This document shows, one piece after another, positions 8,357-16,803 of a stretch of 50,754 nt of DNA. Both the position numbers and the translations under genes were made by a program. The stretch spans positions 1 to 50,754 of the forward strand of contig CAYPJE010000021.1 in the NCBI GenBank assembly GCA_964410945.1, in the 5' to 3' direction. The stretch comes from CAYPJE01 sp964410945 (lineage in GTDB: Bacteria; Fidelibacterota; Marinisomatia; Marinisomatales; TCS56). A model generated the notes under the pieces. It searched no databases. It was not told the DNA's origin and worked only from the letters and a program-made list of their open reading frames with translations. Position 1 is the stretch's first letter, and each line of letters opens with the position of its first letter.

Positions 8357-9262
8357 TTATTGTAGTAGTACATAAAACAGATTACCAAATTCAGCACCAT
8401 TGATCCGCCAGGCAATCGTCATTCCAAAATGATAATCGTGGTGGCCATAGTGATTCACCATAATCCAACCAGATAGCAGATATTGCCTGAATACTACTAA
8501 ACTTAGCATACTGCCATACATCACACCGGAACTAAAAATTGATTTGTAAAACCGGTCATCAACAAAATGGTGATTAAATCCTCCTACCACCTCCATCCTT
8601 CCGGTAATACTGCTTTTCAGGATAGTGAAGTCATTAGCAACTGAAGCACCGGTCTTAATTGAGTTGACTACCGGATGCATCCCCAGTGTCGGCTGCAGGT
8701 AAAGTACAACAGTTGGACGATTGCTCCATAGAATATGTTTCTGTATTAATCCGGATATATAAACGCCAACTTTGATTTGCTCCAAATAGGTCAGCCGGAC
8801 TTCATCATATCCGTTCAACCTATGATAGGCGTTTTGGATTGTTGAGCCGCCAAGATTACCATTACCCATTAATCCGAAACCATAGCAAAAATACCTACTC
8901 CAACGCTCTAAATTCTTCAGATATCCGATTGAAACCAGATCTGTGCGGTATCCCAACTCTCGGCTGGTCAGTATCTTATAATGGAACCTAATATCTATAT
9001 CTTGTGTGCCATATTCAATTAATAGAGCCGCCGTTACCCGGTCGTCTTCACCCTTGGGAATGATATCCTCAATTATGTTCCGATAAAGAAAATCATCGTT
9101 CCAGTAACTTATCGTGATGTATTTTTTCGGTTTAACTGCCAGACTGTCTTCTACTGCACTGATTCCATTAAGCAGGCTTGATATCAGTATCCAGCCCAAT
9201 ACCCACAGTTCCGATTGATATTTTAACAACTTTAGCACCGGTTTGCTTACCAGACCTCGCAA
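8357..9262 (-). CDS. Putative outer-membrane beta-barrel, LpxR-like (DUF2219)
   Basis: 301 residues with a hydrophobic N-terminal segment (LWVLGWILISSLLNGISA) as a probable signal sequence. It is followed by alternating polar/hydrophobic strands rich in Tyr, Trp and Gly and ending in aromatic residues (EFGNLFYVLL), as in outer-membrane barrels. The N-terminal segment YWNDDFLYR…EDDRVTAALLIEYG resembles the start of lipid A deacylase LpxR-family barrels, which share an Asn-Asp motif followed by an Asp-Arg-x-x-Thr motif. The frame opens with a TTG at 9262; a GTG at 9238 is an alternative start. It runs convergently with the propeller lipoprotein. The LpxR relation is tentative. Confidence 0.5.
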   Translation of the reverse strand: MRGLVSKPVLKLLKYQSELWVLGWILISSLLNGISAVEDSLAVKPKKYITISYWNDDFLYRNIIEDIIPKGEDDRVTAALLIEYGTQDIDIRFHYKILTSRELGYRTDLVSIGYLKNLERWSRYFCYGFGLMGNGNLGGSTIQNAYHRLNGYDEVRLTYLEQIKVGVYISGLIQKHILWSNRPTVVLYLQPTLGMHPVVNSIKTGASVANDFTILKSSITGRMEVVGGFNHHFVDDRFYKSIFSSGVMYGSMLSLVVFRQYLLSGWIMVNHYGHHDYHFGMTIAWRINGAEFGNLFYVLLQ

Positions 9263-9345
9263 TAAATTATGTTCCCATCATTGTAAATCAAAATATTCTA
9301 GCTAACTTTCCCGGTCATTATTAAATCGCATAAATAGGCCGGGCT

Positions 9346-12300
9346 ATGCATAAAATTCATTCGATCCTGTTTACAACTTTTACTGTACTATGCTTTACAA
9401 CCGTACCGCTTGGGGCCAGTGAAAATCAACTTCCGGGATTTAAAACCAGCGCTTTTCAGGGCGAACAATACATTACTTTCAACCGTCAACCGGATATGCG
9501 AATTCACATTAATGCACCAGCGGCAACTGAATTTGACATCACCAAGCCAGTCGGAATAGCCCTGTTTGCCCTGCCGAACGGGAATACTATTGAGCAAACG
9601 GTCGGCAAAATTCTATCTGAAGGTGACGACTGGCATTACGATATCCAGCATATCGGCGCCCAGACCCGCTTCCTGCGCCAGCAATCCGGCGACTATAACC
9701 TGGTGACCATCTATTTGGAAACAGCCCAGAAAAGCTGGCCCACCTGGAAGGCAACATACCCGAATTACGCTACCATCGTAAAGGAGACTGTCGATTACTT
9801 ACTGGCTTATTTCCAGGATTATAATCCGTTCGTGATCCTCACCGGACACAGCGGCGGAGGCCGTTTCATCTTCTCTTTACTGGACGCTTATGATACTATT
9901 CCGGATTACGTGAAAAGGATCTGCTTTCTGGACAGCAACTACGGCTATGAGCATCATTACGGGGACCAGATGATTGAATGGCTGCAGGCTGAATCCGATC
10001 ATTTTGTATCGGTTCTGGCTTATAATGACAGCATTGCCCTCTATAACGGTCAACCAATAGTCTCCGCCACTGGCGGAACCTGGTACCGTAGCCGGATCAT
10101 GCAGAAATACATGGCCGCGACCTTTTCCTTTACCACCGAAGAAGACAGTAGCTTCATTCGTCATTCAGCTTTGGAAGGTAGGGTGAAAATCCTGTTAAAA
10201 AAGAATCCCGATCATGCTATTCTGCATACTGTTCAGGTGGAACGCAGCGGATTCATCCATACCATGCTGACCGGTACAAACCTGGAAAGTTCAGGCTATG
10301 AATATTATGGTGACCGCTGCTACTCAAGCCTGATTCAATCTGATGAAATCACCCCGGTAGATTTCCAGATTCCTCTGCGCAATCCTGATGCGCCAACCGG
10401 GTCGGAATTCATGGAGTCGGTAAAAAACCTCAGTTTCAGTGCCCGTGAGGATGCCATTTTGAATGAATTGTTCACCGGTAACCTACCCTACTTCCTGCGG
10501 GAATTGACTGACATTGAAATGTCTGCCAGTGATATCAACGGAGGTTCCCATCAGGTACGGTATCAGGTCATGCCAGACTATCTGGCAATTGGTTCAGACG
10601 CCGATTTTTGCAGGATCCCGATGGGACCGATCACGGCCCAGAAAATCGCAGATTTTTTCGGCGCCTGCCTGCCCACCAGCAAACTGGTTGACGACATCTA
10701 CAGTAATGCCGAGATCAAACTGGCTCCGGTGACCTACTATCCGGTTGGCAATGATAATGAGCAGGTAGAAAAATTTGTTGAGCATAACACTGCTATCAAC
10801 GACCAGTTCGCTGCGGCCGGAGGTGTCCTGGGACAACTGACTGGCGGGACCAAAAAAGATGTTGTCCTGAGTAACAAGATAACCGACGGATATGTAGTGA
10901 TTTACGGTTGGCACCAGCTGAATGGCGCACCAATCCAGCCCTTATACAGCGGTCATTATAATTATTATGTTGATTACAGCCATGGAATCCGTCTCCTGAA
11001 TGCCGATATTTTCCTGGATGGTAATCCGACAACCATCCAGAACGTGCTCAAAAATTCCACTGCCTATAAAGTCCTCAGTGATGAGACCGGTCCGATGTCG
11101 CAGACCACTTACATCACAGATACCAACTTACCCGGTCAGCCCAAATCCTTTGGCATAAAATCTGAAGATGGCTATGATCTGCGGATCAAGATATCACCTG
11201 ATTCAGCGGTTGATCAATATCGTCTTTACTATGGTTCAGATGGAATTTCATTTCCATCGACATCAACATTTTCCGGGAACGAGTATTTACTTGAGAATTT
11301 TCCACCCGCCACAATCGTATACATCAAACTGGTGGCGGAAAACAGCGCTGGGCTATCTCCTGAGTCAGAAGTCCTGGCCGGATTGCCGGTATCCATGGCA
11401 ACACCGGAGATGTTGATTGTCAACGGATTCGATCGTTCGTCCACTGGAAATACGTATAATTTTATCCGCCAACATTCCACCGCCCTTTTGGCCAACATTA
11501 CCACTTTTGATGCCGCCACCAATGAAGCTATCATCAATGGCCTGTTCAATCTTACGGATTATCCGGCGGCCGACTATATTCTAGGGGAAGAATCGACGGT
11601 TGATGAAACATTCTCCGCATCAGAGCAGGTACTGGTATCAAATTACCTGAAAGCAGGAGGACATCTGTTTGTCTCCGGAGCAGAAATTGCCTGGGATCTG
11701 GACTATAAGGGGTCTGGTGCTGATAAATCATTTTTCCGTAATTACTTCAAGGCTCAGTACTCAGCAGATGCCCCTGGTGGTGTATCCGGAACCTATTATT
11801 CCGCCGCAGGTATCACCGCTGGGCTGTTTGAAGATTTAACCGGCATCACTTATGACAACGGCAGCCAGGGGACTTTTAACGTTATATATCCTGATGCCCT
11901 GATAGCAGTAAACGGAAGCATAGCTCAGATCAGATACAAAAACGTGACCAATCATGATGTTGCCGCGGTTAGTTTTGAGGGCTATTTCCCGGATGGCTCG
12001 GCCCCAGGTAAACTGGTCTACCTGGGATTTCCTTTTGAGACTATCTATCCAGCCACAACCCGTGAAGATATGATGTCAGCCATTCTCACTTTTTTTGACA
12101 GTGAATATATCGCAATCAAGCCAGAGCATTCATCAGTGCCAGATCAGTTTTCGCTGGACCAGAATTACCCCAACCCTTTTAATCCCAGCACGACTATTCA
12201 ATATACCCTGCCACAACAAGCCGATGTAAGAATTGTGGTCTATAACAGTCTGGGAAGTGTGGTCCAGGAATGGTCCCTGTCCAATCAGAATACAGGCACG

Positions 12301-12420
12301 CACCAGTTAATCTGGGATGGCAGGGATGCCATGGGAAAAACAGTTGGTTCCGGTATTTATCTATACCAGATGATCACGGATCAGTTTGCCCAGACCCGTA
12401 AAATGATAGTGCTGAAATAA
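9346..12420 (+). CDS. Secreted multidomain alpha/beta-hydrolase with FN3, ThuA-like and type IX sorting domains
   Basis: 1024-residue exported protein. Residues 1-24 form a signal peptide (ILFTTFTVLCFTTVPLGA). Residues about 65-330 are an alpha/beta-hydrolase with nucleophile elbow TGHSGGG (Ser169) and a candidate His in GFIHTML. Residues about 420-560 form a region I cannot name (RIPMGPITAQKIADFFG … HYNYYVDYSHGIRLL). About 600-685 looks like fibronectin type III. About 688-920 is a ThuA/class-I glutamine-amidotransferase-like fold (VNGFDRS, YLKAGGHLFVSGAEI). The C-terminus (about 930-1024) is a type IX secretion signal: FSLDQNYPNPFNPST, then FlgD-like strands (WDGRDAMGKTVGSGIYLYQM) and a final MIVLK. 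It probably acts at the cell surface; the substrate is unknown. Confidence 0.8.
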   Translation: MHKIHSILFTTFTVLCFTTVPLGASENQLPGFKTSAFQGEQYITFNRQPDMRIHINAPAATEFDITKPVGIALFALPNGNTIEQTVGKILSEGDDWHYDIQHIGAQTRFLRQQSGDYNLVTIYLETAQKSWPTWKATYPNYATIVKETVDYLLAYFQDYNPFVILTGHSGGGRFIFSLLDAYDTIPDYVKRICFLDSNYGYEHHYGDQMIEWLQAESDHFVSVLAYNDSIALYNGQPIVSATGGTWYRSRIMQKYMAATFSFTTEEDSSFIRHSALEGRVKILLKKNPDHAILHTVQVERSGFIHTMLTGTNLESSGYEYYGDRCYSSLIQSDEITPVDFQIPLRNPDAPTGSEFMESVKNLSFSAREDAILNELFTGNLPYFLRELTDIEMSASDINGGSHQVRYQVMPDYLAIGSDADFCRIPMGPITAQKIADFFGACLPTSKLVDDIYSNAEIKLAPVTYYPVGNDNEQVEKFVEHNTAINDQFAAAGGVLGQLTGGTKKDVVLSNKITDGYVVIYGWHQLNGAPIQPLYSGHYNYYVDYSHGIRLLNADIFLDGNPTTIQNVLKNSTAYKVLSDETGPMSQTTYITDTNLPGQPKSFGIKSEDGYDLRIKISPDSAVDQYRLYYGSDGISFPSTSTFSGNEYLLENFPPATIVYIKLVAENSAGLSPESEVLAGLPVSMATPEMLIVNGFDRSSTGNTYNFIRQHSTALLANITTFDAATNEAIINGLFNLTDYPAADYILGEESTVDETFSASEQVLVSNYLKAGGHLFVSGAEIAWDLDYKGSGADKSFFRNYFKAQYSADAPGGVSGTYYSAAGITAGLFEDLTGITYDNGSQGTFNVIYPDALIAVNGSIAQIRYKNVTNHDVAAVSFEGYFPDGSAPGKLVYLGFPFETIYPATTREDMMSAILTFFDSEYIAIKPEHSSVPDQFSLDQNYPNPFNPSTTIQYTLPQQADVRIVVYNSLGSVVQEWSLSNQNTGTHQLIWDGRDAMGKTVGSGIYLYQMITDQFAQTRKMIVLK

Positions 12421-12465
12421 AATTCCTTGCCCCACAATTTTATCTACACCTAAACTTGCCATGTA

Positions 12466-12531
12466 ATGATTAGCCGTTTCCATCATATTCATCATCATGG
12501 ATACCAAACCTCACGGGGTCTGGGCGGCTAG
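12466..12531 (+). CDS. hisL: Histidine leader peptide (hisL)
   Basis: A 21-codon frame starts MISRF and continues HHIHHH, giving five histidine codons (all CAT) in six positions at 12481-12498, then ends at TAG 12529-12531. It lies 66 bp before hisG and directly upstream of a terminator hairpin, the arrangement of enterobacterial hisL. The ribosome is expected to stall at the CAT run when charged tRNA-His is scarce. No strong Shine-Dalgarno sequence is visible; an ATG at 12461 is followed immediately by a stop. The peptide itself needs no function. Confidence 0.85.
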   Translation: MISRFHHIHHHGYQTSRGLGG

Positions 12532-12586
12532 CTACATCTAATCAAATAAGATTTGAAAAGCCTCCGGAACTCCGGGGGCTTTTTTT
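12504..12586 (+). promoter_or_regulatory. Transcription attenuator of the his operon
   Basis: Three alternative hairpins can be drawn. Early hairpin: CCAAACC (12504-12510) with GGTCTGG (12517-12523), one mismatch. Antiterminator: 12519-12529 (TCTGGGCGGCT) with 12559-12568 (AGCCTCCGGA), ten pairs with one bulge and one mismatch. Terminator: 12559-12580 followed by T7. A ribosome stalled on the His codons would cover the early hairpin's 5' arm and free 12519-12529 to capture the terminator's 5' arm. A ribosome at the leader stop would sit on 12519-12529 and allow termination. The pairings are visible; the mechanism is inferred from the known enterobacterial his and trp attenuators. Confidence 0.8.
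12555..12586 (+). terminator. Attenuator terminator before hisG
   Basis: AGCCTCCGG (12559-12567) pairs with CCGGGGGCT (12572-12580) around an AACT loop, with one T-G wobble. The stem can extend through the flanking A4/T run, and it ends in seven T residues. It lies 11 bp before the hisG start codon, so it can only serve the leader transcript. Confidence 0.9.
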
Positions 12587-12597
12587 ATGGAGAAAAT

Positions 12598-13470
12598 ATG
12601 GAATTAAATATTGGGTTGCCAAAAGGCAGCCTCCAGGACAGCACCCTGCACCTGCTGAAAAAGGCCGGCTGGAACTTCACCTTTTCCGCCCGTGCCTACC
12701 GGCCCTATTGCGATGACCAGGACCTGAAAGCGCTATTGATCCGCGCCCAGGAAATGTCCACCTATGTTGAACAGGGCGTACTTGATGCCGGCTTCACCGG
12801 GAAAGACTGGATCATGGAAAATGATTCCGATGTCGTGGAAGTATGTGAACTGGTGTATGCCAAAGCTTCGATGCGTCCGGTGCGCTGGGTGATTGCAGTA
12901 CCTGAAGATTCAGAAATCCAGTCGGTAAAGGATCTGAACGGTAAACGGATCAGCACTGAGGTTGTAAATCTGACCAGGCGTTACCTGGAACAACAGGAAG
13001 TTGAGTCTGAAATCGAATTCTCCTGGGGTGCCACCGAAATCAAACCGGGATTGCTATCCGACGCCATCGTGGAAGTCACCGAAACCGGATCCTCCCTGCG
13101 GGCTAACAAACTGCGGATAGTAGATGAGGTTTTAAAATCCACGGTTCGCTTCATTGCAAATAAAGAAGCTTACAAAGATCCGGAAAAACGGGTAAAAATC
13201 GATACGATCGCCAAACTACTCCAAAGTGCCATCTTTGCCAACAGCCGGGTAGGACTAAAAATGAATGTCCGCGATGCAGCTTTGGATGCAGTTCTGGATA
13301 TGCTACCTGCTATGCGCTCACCTACTGTCAGCCAGCTTTACCAGGGTAAAGGTGTGGCGGTAGAGATCATCGTGGAGGAATCAACCGTAAGGAACCTGAT
13401 CCCCAAACTGCTAACCGCCGGGGCCACCGATATTATCGAATATCCCCTCAACAAGGTAATCCCCCGATGA
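12598..13470 (+). CDS. hisG: ATP phosphoribosyltransferase, long form (HisG)
   Basis: First enzyme of histidine synthesis; joins ATP and PRPP to give phosphoribosyl-ATP. The 290-residue length and C-terminal extension (about 215-290, with VEIIVEESTVRNLIPKLL) mark the long, histidine-feedback-regulated HisG with an ACT-like domain, which needs no HisZ. Conserved features include the N-terminal LNIGLPKGSLQ, DAGFTGKDW and the PRPP-loop region VEVTETGSSLRAN. The ATG at 12598 is chosen over one at 12553 because the latter would lie before the terminator hairpin; GGAG precedes it. The stop overlaps the hisD start (ATGA), the first of a chain of overlaps through the operon. Confidence 0.96.
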   Translation: MELNIGLPKGSLQDSTLHLLKKAGWNFTFSARAYRPYCDDQDLKALLIRAQEMSTYVEQGVLDAGFTGKDWIMENDSDVVEVCELVYAKASMRPVRWVIAVPEDSEIQSVKDLNGKRISTEVVNLTRRYLEQQEVESEIEFSWGATEIKPGLLSDAIVEVTETGSSLRANKLRIVDEVLKSTVRFIANKEAYKDPEKRVKIDTIAKLLQSAIFANSRVGLKMNVRDAALDAVLDMLPAMRSPTVSQLYQGKGVAVEIIVEESTVRNLIPKLLTAGATDIIEYPLNKVIPR

Positions 13471-14732
13471 TGCGCCGGTTCAGTCGGAGCGAGTTGGATA
13501 ACTGGCTGATCCAACGTCATAGCAGTGAAACCGATGTCGGTTCTGTAGTACGTTCAATCATTGACCAGGTTCGCAGGGATGGTTCCAAAGCCCTCCGCGA
13601 TTTAACAGCCGGATTTGATGGGGTTTCCATTAATGATTTCGCAGTTCCGCAAACAATGATCGATCAAGCGGCATCCGAATTGGACCCCAATCTCCGTCGG
13701 GCTTTGCTGGACAGCACCGAAAATCTGCGGCGCTTTCACAGTCAACAGAAACCGGATGGTTATAAGCTCACCCAGCCTGACGGCACGCAGGTCAGCTGGA
13801 ACTGGCGTCCCGTGCGCCGGGCTGGCCTTTACGTCCCCGGTGGCCGCTACCCACTGGTCTCCACCCTGCTGATGAATGTTATCCCGGCGCAGCTGGCCGG
13901 TGTCAAAGATATCGTTGTCTGCACTCCCCCCTCTGCCAACGACTGGCCCTCCCCGACCATTCTGGCAGCCTGTGAATTGCTGGGAATTACCAAGGTATTC
14001 CGTGTTGGCGGTGCCCAGTCAATTGCCGCCATGGCAATGGGAACCGATGATATTCCAGCAGTGGACATTATCACTGGCCCGGGGAATAAATATGTCACTG
14101 AAGCTAAATTCCAGCTCTCTCGCCAGGTTGGCATTGATATGATTGCCGGTCCCACGGAAGTGGTAGTAGCAGCTGATAAAAATGCCCCGCCGGCTGCGGT
14201 GGTGGCCGAACTGCTGAGCCAGGCTGAGCACGATCCCGATGCCCTCCCGATCCTGATTGTATCAGACGAAAAACTGATTGAACCAATTGAACAGGAATTG
14301 GCGGTTCAATTAGCGGACTTGCCAACCAAAGACATCGCCATTCAATCTCTGCAAAACAATGCTTTTATCTATATCGCAAATGATCTAAACGATATGGTCA
14401 CCACTATCAATGCTATTGCTCCTGAGCACCTTTCACTACAGGTAACGGAAGCCAGGGAATTGAGTAGCAGGTTGATTGCCGGAACAACCTTCATCGGATC
14501 CTCAACACCAGTGGCCTGGGGTGATTTCTGGGCCGGTTCCAACCACACCCTGCCCACCAGTGGACAGGCGCGCTTCCGGGGGCCGTTATCGGTCTATGAC
14601 TTCCTGGTCCCCTTCGCCACGGTCGAGGCAGGCCCTGATGCATTGTCCCGAAGTGGACGATCGGTGGCAGCAATCGGTCGGGCCGAAGGACTGGAAGCCC
14701 ACGCCCGCTCGGTGGAGGTTACTAATGAATAA
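13467..14732 (+). CDS. hisD: Histidinol dehydrogenase (HisD)
   Basis: Zinc- and NAD-dependent enzyme that oxidises L-histidinol to L-histidine in the last two steps. At 421 residues it has the family's usual length. Characteristic segments are GLYVPGGRYPLVSTLLMN, the NAD-binding region RVGGAQSIAAMAMGT, the signature GPGNKYVTEAK, GPTEVVVAAD, the zinc-ligand region LLSQAEHDP, and the C-terminal APEHLSL and GSNHTLPT motifs. It starts within the hisG stop (ATGATG) and its last 8 bases overlap hisC. Confidence 0.97.
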   Translation: MMRRFSRSELDNWLIQRHSSETDVGSVVRSIIDQVRRDGSKALRDLTAGFDGVSINDFAVPQTMIDQAASELDPNLRRALLDSTENLRRFHSQQKPDGYKLTQPDGTQVSWNWRPVRRAGLYVPGGRYPLVSTLLMNVIPAQLAGVKDIVVCTPPSANDWPSPTILAACELLGITKVFRVGGAQSIAAMAMGTDDIPAVDIITGPGNKYVTEAKFQLSRQVGIDMIAGPTEVVVAADKNAPPAAVVAELLSQAEHDPDALPILIVSDEKLIEPIEQELAVQLADLPTKDIAIQSLQNNAFIYIANDLNDMVTTINAIAPEHLSLQVTEARELSSRLIAGTTFIGSSTPVAWGDFWAGSNHTLPTSGQARFRGPLSVYDFLVPFATVEAGPDALSRSGRSVAAIGRAEGLEAHARSVEVTNE

Positions 14733-15789
14733 GAATGATTTGAAGCGGATATTTCGATCCGGCGTTCTGAAACAGCAGGCCTACGCCGTCAATCTGCCTG
14801 CGGTGCCGGTCAAGCTGAACCAGAATGAATCTCCCTGGGACTGGCCACCGGAATTGAAGGCCAAACTGACCGAAAATTTACTGGCACTGGATTGGAATCG
14901 TTACCCACCCCTAAGCCAGGAGGAATTGCAGGCCCAGGTAGGTGCCTGGGATAACCAACTAGCCGCTAATGTGGTTTTGGGTAACGGATCCAACGAAATC
15001 CTGCAGGCTCTTTTCAGTGTAACATTGGAGTCTGGTGATAGGATTGGGATCCTCCAACCTACCTTTGGTGTTTATCAGTTGTTAGCCGAACGCTATGGCG
15101 CCACTACAGTACCGGTAGCGGTTAATAATGATTTTAATACAGATATTTCAGTTTTAATTGAAAATACTCACAACTGTAAACTACTGGTAATTCCCAATCC
15201 GAATTCACCGACGGGGAGACTAATTGAGTTAACCGACCTGGAACCACTCATTGCACAGACCCCTGGCTTGATTGTAATCGATGAAGCATATGTTGAATTT
15301 TCCGGGGTAACGGCGGCTGGGTTGATTGATCGTTATCCTCAACTGGTAGTAACCCGCACCTTGAGTAAAGCCGCCGGACTGGCTGGTATCCGGGCCGGTT
15401 ATGCCTTGGCTCAACCCCAGGTGGCAGAGCAGATTCGGAAGGGGCTGATGCCCTTTAATCTCGATATCTTCACCGGATTGGCCTTTGGGATGGTGATTAA
15501 AAACCGTACTCTGATCGCTGAACGGGCTGGCAAAATAATTACCCAGCGAGACCAGCTGATTAACGCCATCCGTAGCCTGCCCGCTTACCAAGTCTGGGAT
15601 TCCCGCTCCAATTTTTTTCTAGTGAAACCACCGATCCCAGCTAACGAATTCATATCCGGGTTACTCAATAAAGGAATCCTGGTACGCGATGTATCAAAGG
15701 TCACCGGCGGTTGTGTGCGTATTACTGTCGGCACACCAGAGCAGAACGCTGTTCTTCTAACTGCGTTGAAGGAAATAAGGAATGACTAA
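14725..15789 (+). CDS. hisC: Histidinol-phosphate aminotransferase (HisC)
   Basis: PLP enzyme that transaminates imidazole-acetol phosphate to histidinol phosphate. The 354-residue fold-type I aminotransferase shows LNQNESPWD, GNGSNEIL, the NPNSPTG cofactor-binding motif, IDEAYVEF (Asp186) and the Schiff-base lysine in TLSKAAGLAGIRAGY (Lys215). The ATG at 14725 is preferred: it overlaps the hisD end and sits behind GGTGGAGG; the frame stays open further upstream only inside hisD. A 150-bp spacer with palindromic repeats separates it from the next gene, the only sizeable gap in the operon. Confidence 0.95.
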   Translation: MNKNDLKRIFRSGVLKQQAYAVNLPAVPVKLNQNESPWDWPPELKAKLTENLLALDWNRYPPLSQEELQAQVGAWDNQLAANVVLGNGSNEILQALFSVTLESGDRIGILQPTFGVYQLLAERYGATTVPVAVNNDFNTDISVLIENTHNCKLLVIPNPNSPTGRLIELTDLEPLIAQTPGLIVIDEAYVEFSGVTAAGLIDRYPQLVVTRTLSKAAGLAGIRAGYALAQPQVAEQIRKGLMPFNLDIFTGLAFGMVIKNRTLIAERAGKIITQRDQLINAIRSLPAYQVWDSRSNFFLVKPPIPANEFISGLLNKGILVRDVSKVTGGCVRITVGTPEQNAVLLTALKEIRND

Positions 15790-15853
15790 TACAATTACAA
15801 TCCCCCTTCGTCAAACTCAGAGTGACATTATATTAAAAAATAGAAGTGAATAT

Positions 15854-15919
15854 GTCATGGTGAGCCTGTCGAACCATGACACAAATAACAATGTCACCCT
15901 GAGCCCGTCGAAGGGCGAT
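15854..15919. repeat. Two REP-like palindromes in the his operon spacer
   Basis: Two related hairpins lie in tandem: 15854-15880 (GTCATGGT, loop GAGCCTGTCGA, ACCATGAC, perfect arms) and 15893-15919 (GTCACCCT, loop GAGCCCGTCGA, AGGGCGAT, imperfect arms). The loops match each other at 10 of 11 positions. Sequences of this CCTGAGC…GTCGAAGGG type are widespread short palindromic repeats in bacterial genomes (recalled knowledge). They may stabilise the mRNA or simply be passengers. Confidence 0.7.
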
Positions 15920-15939
15920 ATTATAGAGAAGAAAACATT

Positions 15940-16803
15940 ATGACCCCCGACGTACTGATTTTCGACATCGATGGTGTTTTGATAGACACCTCCCGTTCCT
16001 TCTCATCCGCCGTTACCGAAGCGGTACGGATAGCCACCGACAGCAGTCTGTTCATGCCCTCTGATTACCAGCGCATCAAGGAGGTGCCCGGTTTCAACAA
16101 TGACTGGCTCACCGGTTGTGCCGGATTCCTGTGGATCTGGAATTACACCGAGCTGTCGATCAATGATTACTGCCAGCGCCTGGCCGAAAACGGTGGCGGG
16201 CTTCCGGCCCTGCAGAAGCTGTCAGTCCAGGAAGACAGCGCTCATTTTGAAAATGTGATCCGACTCTGTCAGGAAAGTTATGGCGGAAAACGATCCTGTC
16301 GAAGACTATATGGCTTTGAGCCAGCCACCATTCAGCATGGTGGACAGTGGCAGACCGAACAATCCTTGCTTCCCTCAGCTATATTTAACCAGCTGAATGT
16401 TCCTTTCATGATCTTTACTGGCCGCGACAAGACCGAAACCGGGTTAGCAATGGAAATCCTTGGCTGGAACCTTCCATCAGAAAAAATTCTCTTCAGCGAT
16501 CAGCCTGAGCTGGATAAGCCAAATCCGGTCAAATTGATCCAGGCTTTCGTGAATAATAACTATCAAAATGGTTATTATTTCGGGGACTCGATCGATGATT
16601 ATAACACGGTACAGAATTTTAATCGCGCCAGCGATTTTGAATTAGATTTCATCCTAATATCAAATGTATCCGTTCAGCAGACGTTCCTGTCTGTTGATGC
16701 ACCTGCAATACAAACCGGTGTTCAGACAAGAATGTCTGAACTACGAACACCAACTTTTACTACCATAACCCAAGCATTAACCAAACTGGAGTTGCTCCCA
16801 TGA
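15940..16803 (+). CDS. HAD-superfamily phosphatase, candidate histidinol-phosphatase
   Basis: 287-residue HAD subfamily IA hydrolase. Motif I is FDIDGVLIDTSRS (Asp9 nucleophile, Asp11), followed by a helical cap. Motif II is MIFTGRD (Thr about 160), motif III is LDKPNP (Lys), and motif IV is FGDSIDD (about 214-220). The operon has no other histidinol-phosphatase: HisB here lacks the HAD half found in enterobacteria. This gene sits between hisC and hisB, exactly before and after the relevant steps, and overlaps hisB by ATGA. I therefore infer hydrolysis of histidinol phosphate. Residues about 245-270 are encoded by two small palindromes and look like an insertion near the C-terminus. Confidence 0.8.
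   Translation: MTPDVLIFDIDGVLIDTSRSFSSAVTEAVRIATDSSLFMPSDYQRIKEVPGFNNDWLTGCAGFLWIWNYTELSINDYCQRLAENGGGLPALQKLSVQEDSAHFENVIRLCQESYGGKRSCRRLYGFEPATIQHGGQWQTEQSLLPSAIFNQLNVPFMIFTGRDKTETGLAMEILGWNLPSEKILFSDQPELDKPNPVKLIQAFVNNNYQNGYYFGDSIDDYNTVQNFNRASDFELDFILISNVSVQQTFLSVDAPAIQTGVQTRMSELRTPTFTTITQALTKLELLP
16676..16741. repeat. Palindromic element inside the HAD phosphatase gene
   Basis: A perfect hairpin GTTCAGACA / TGTCTGAAC with a 4-nt loop occupies 16720-16741. A related, weaker one (AGCAGAC / GTCTGTT, one G-T pair) lies at 16676-16695. Both share the CAGAC/GTCTG core and encode the segment from about VQQTFLSV to QTRMSEL in frame. This resembles in-frame palindromic elements known from other bacteria such as Rickettsia. 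Confidence 0.6.
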
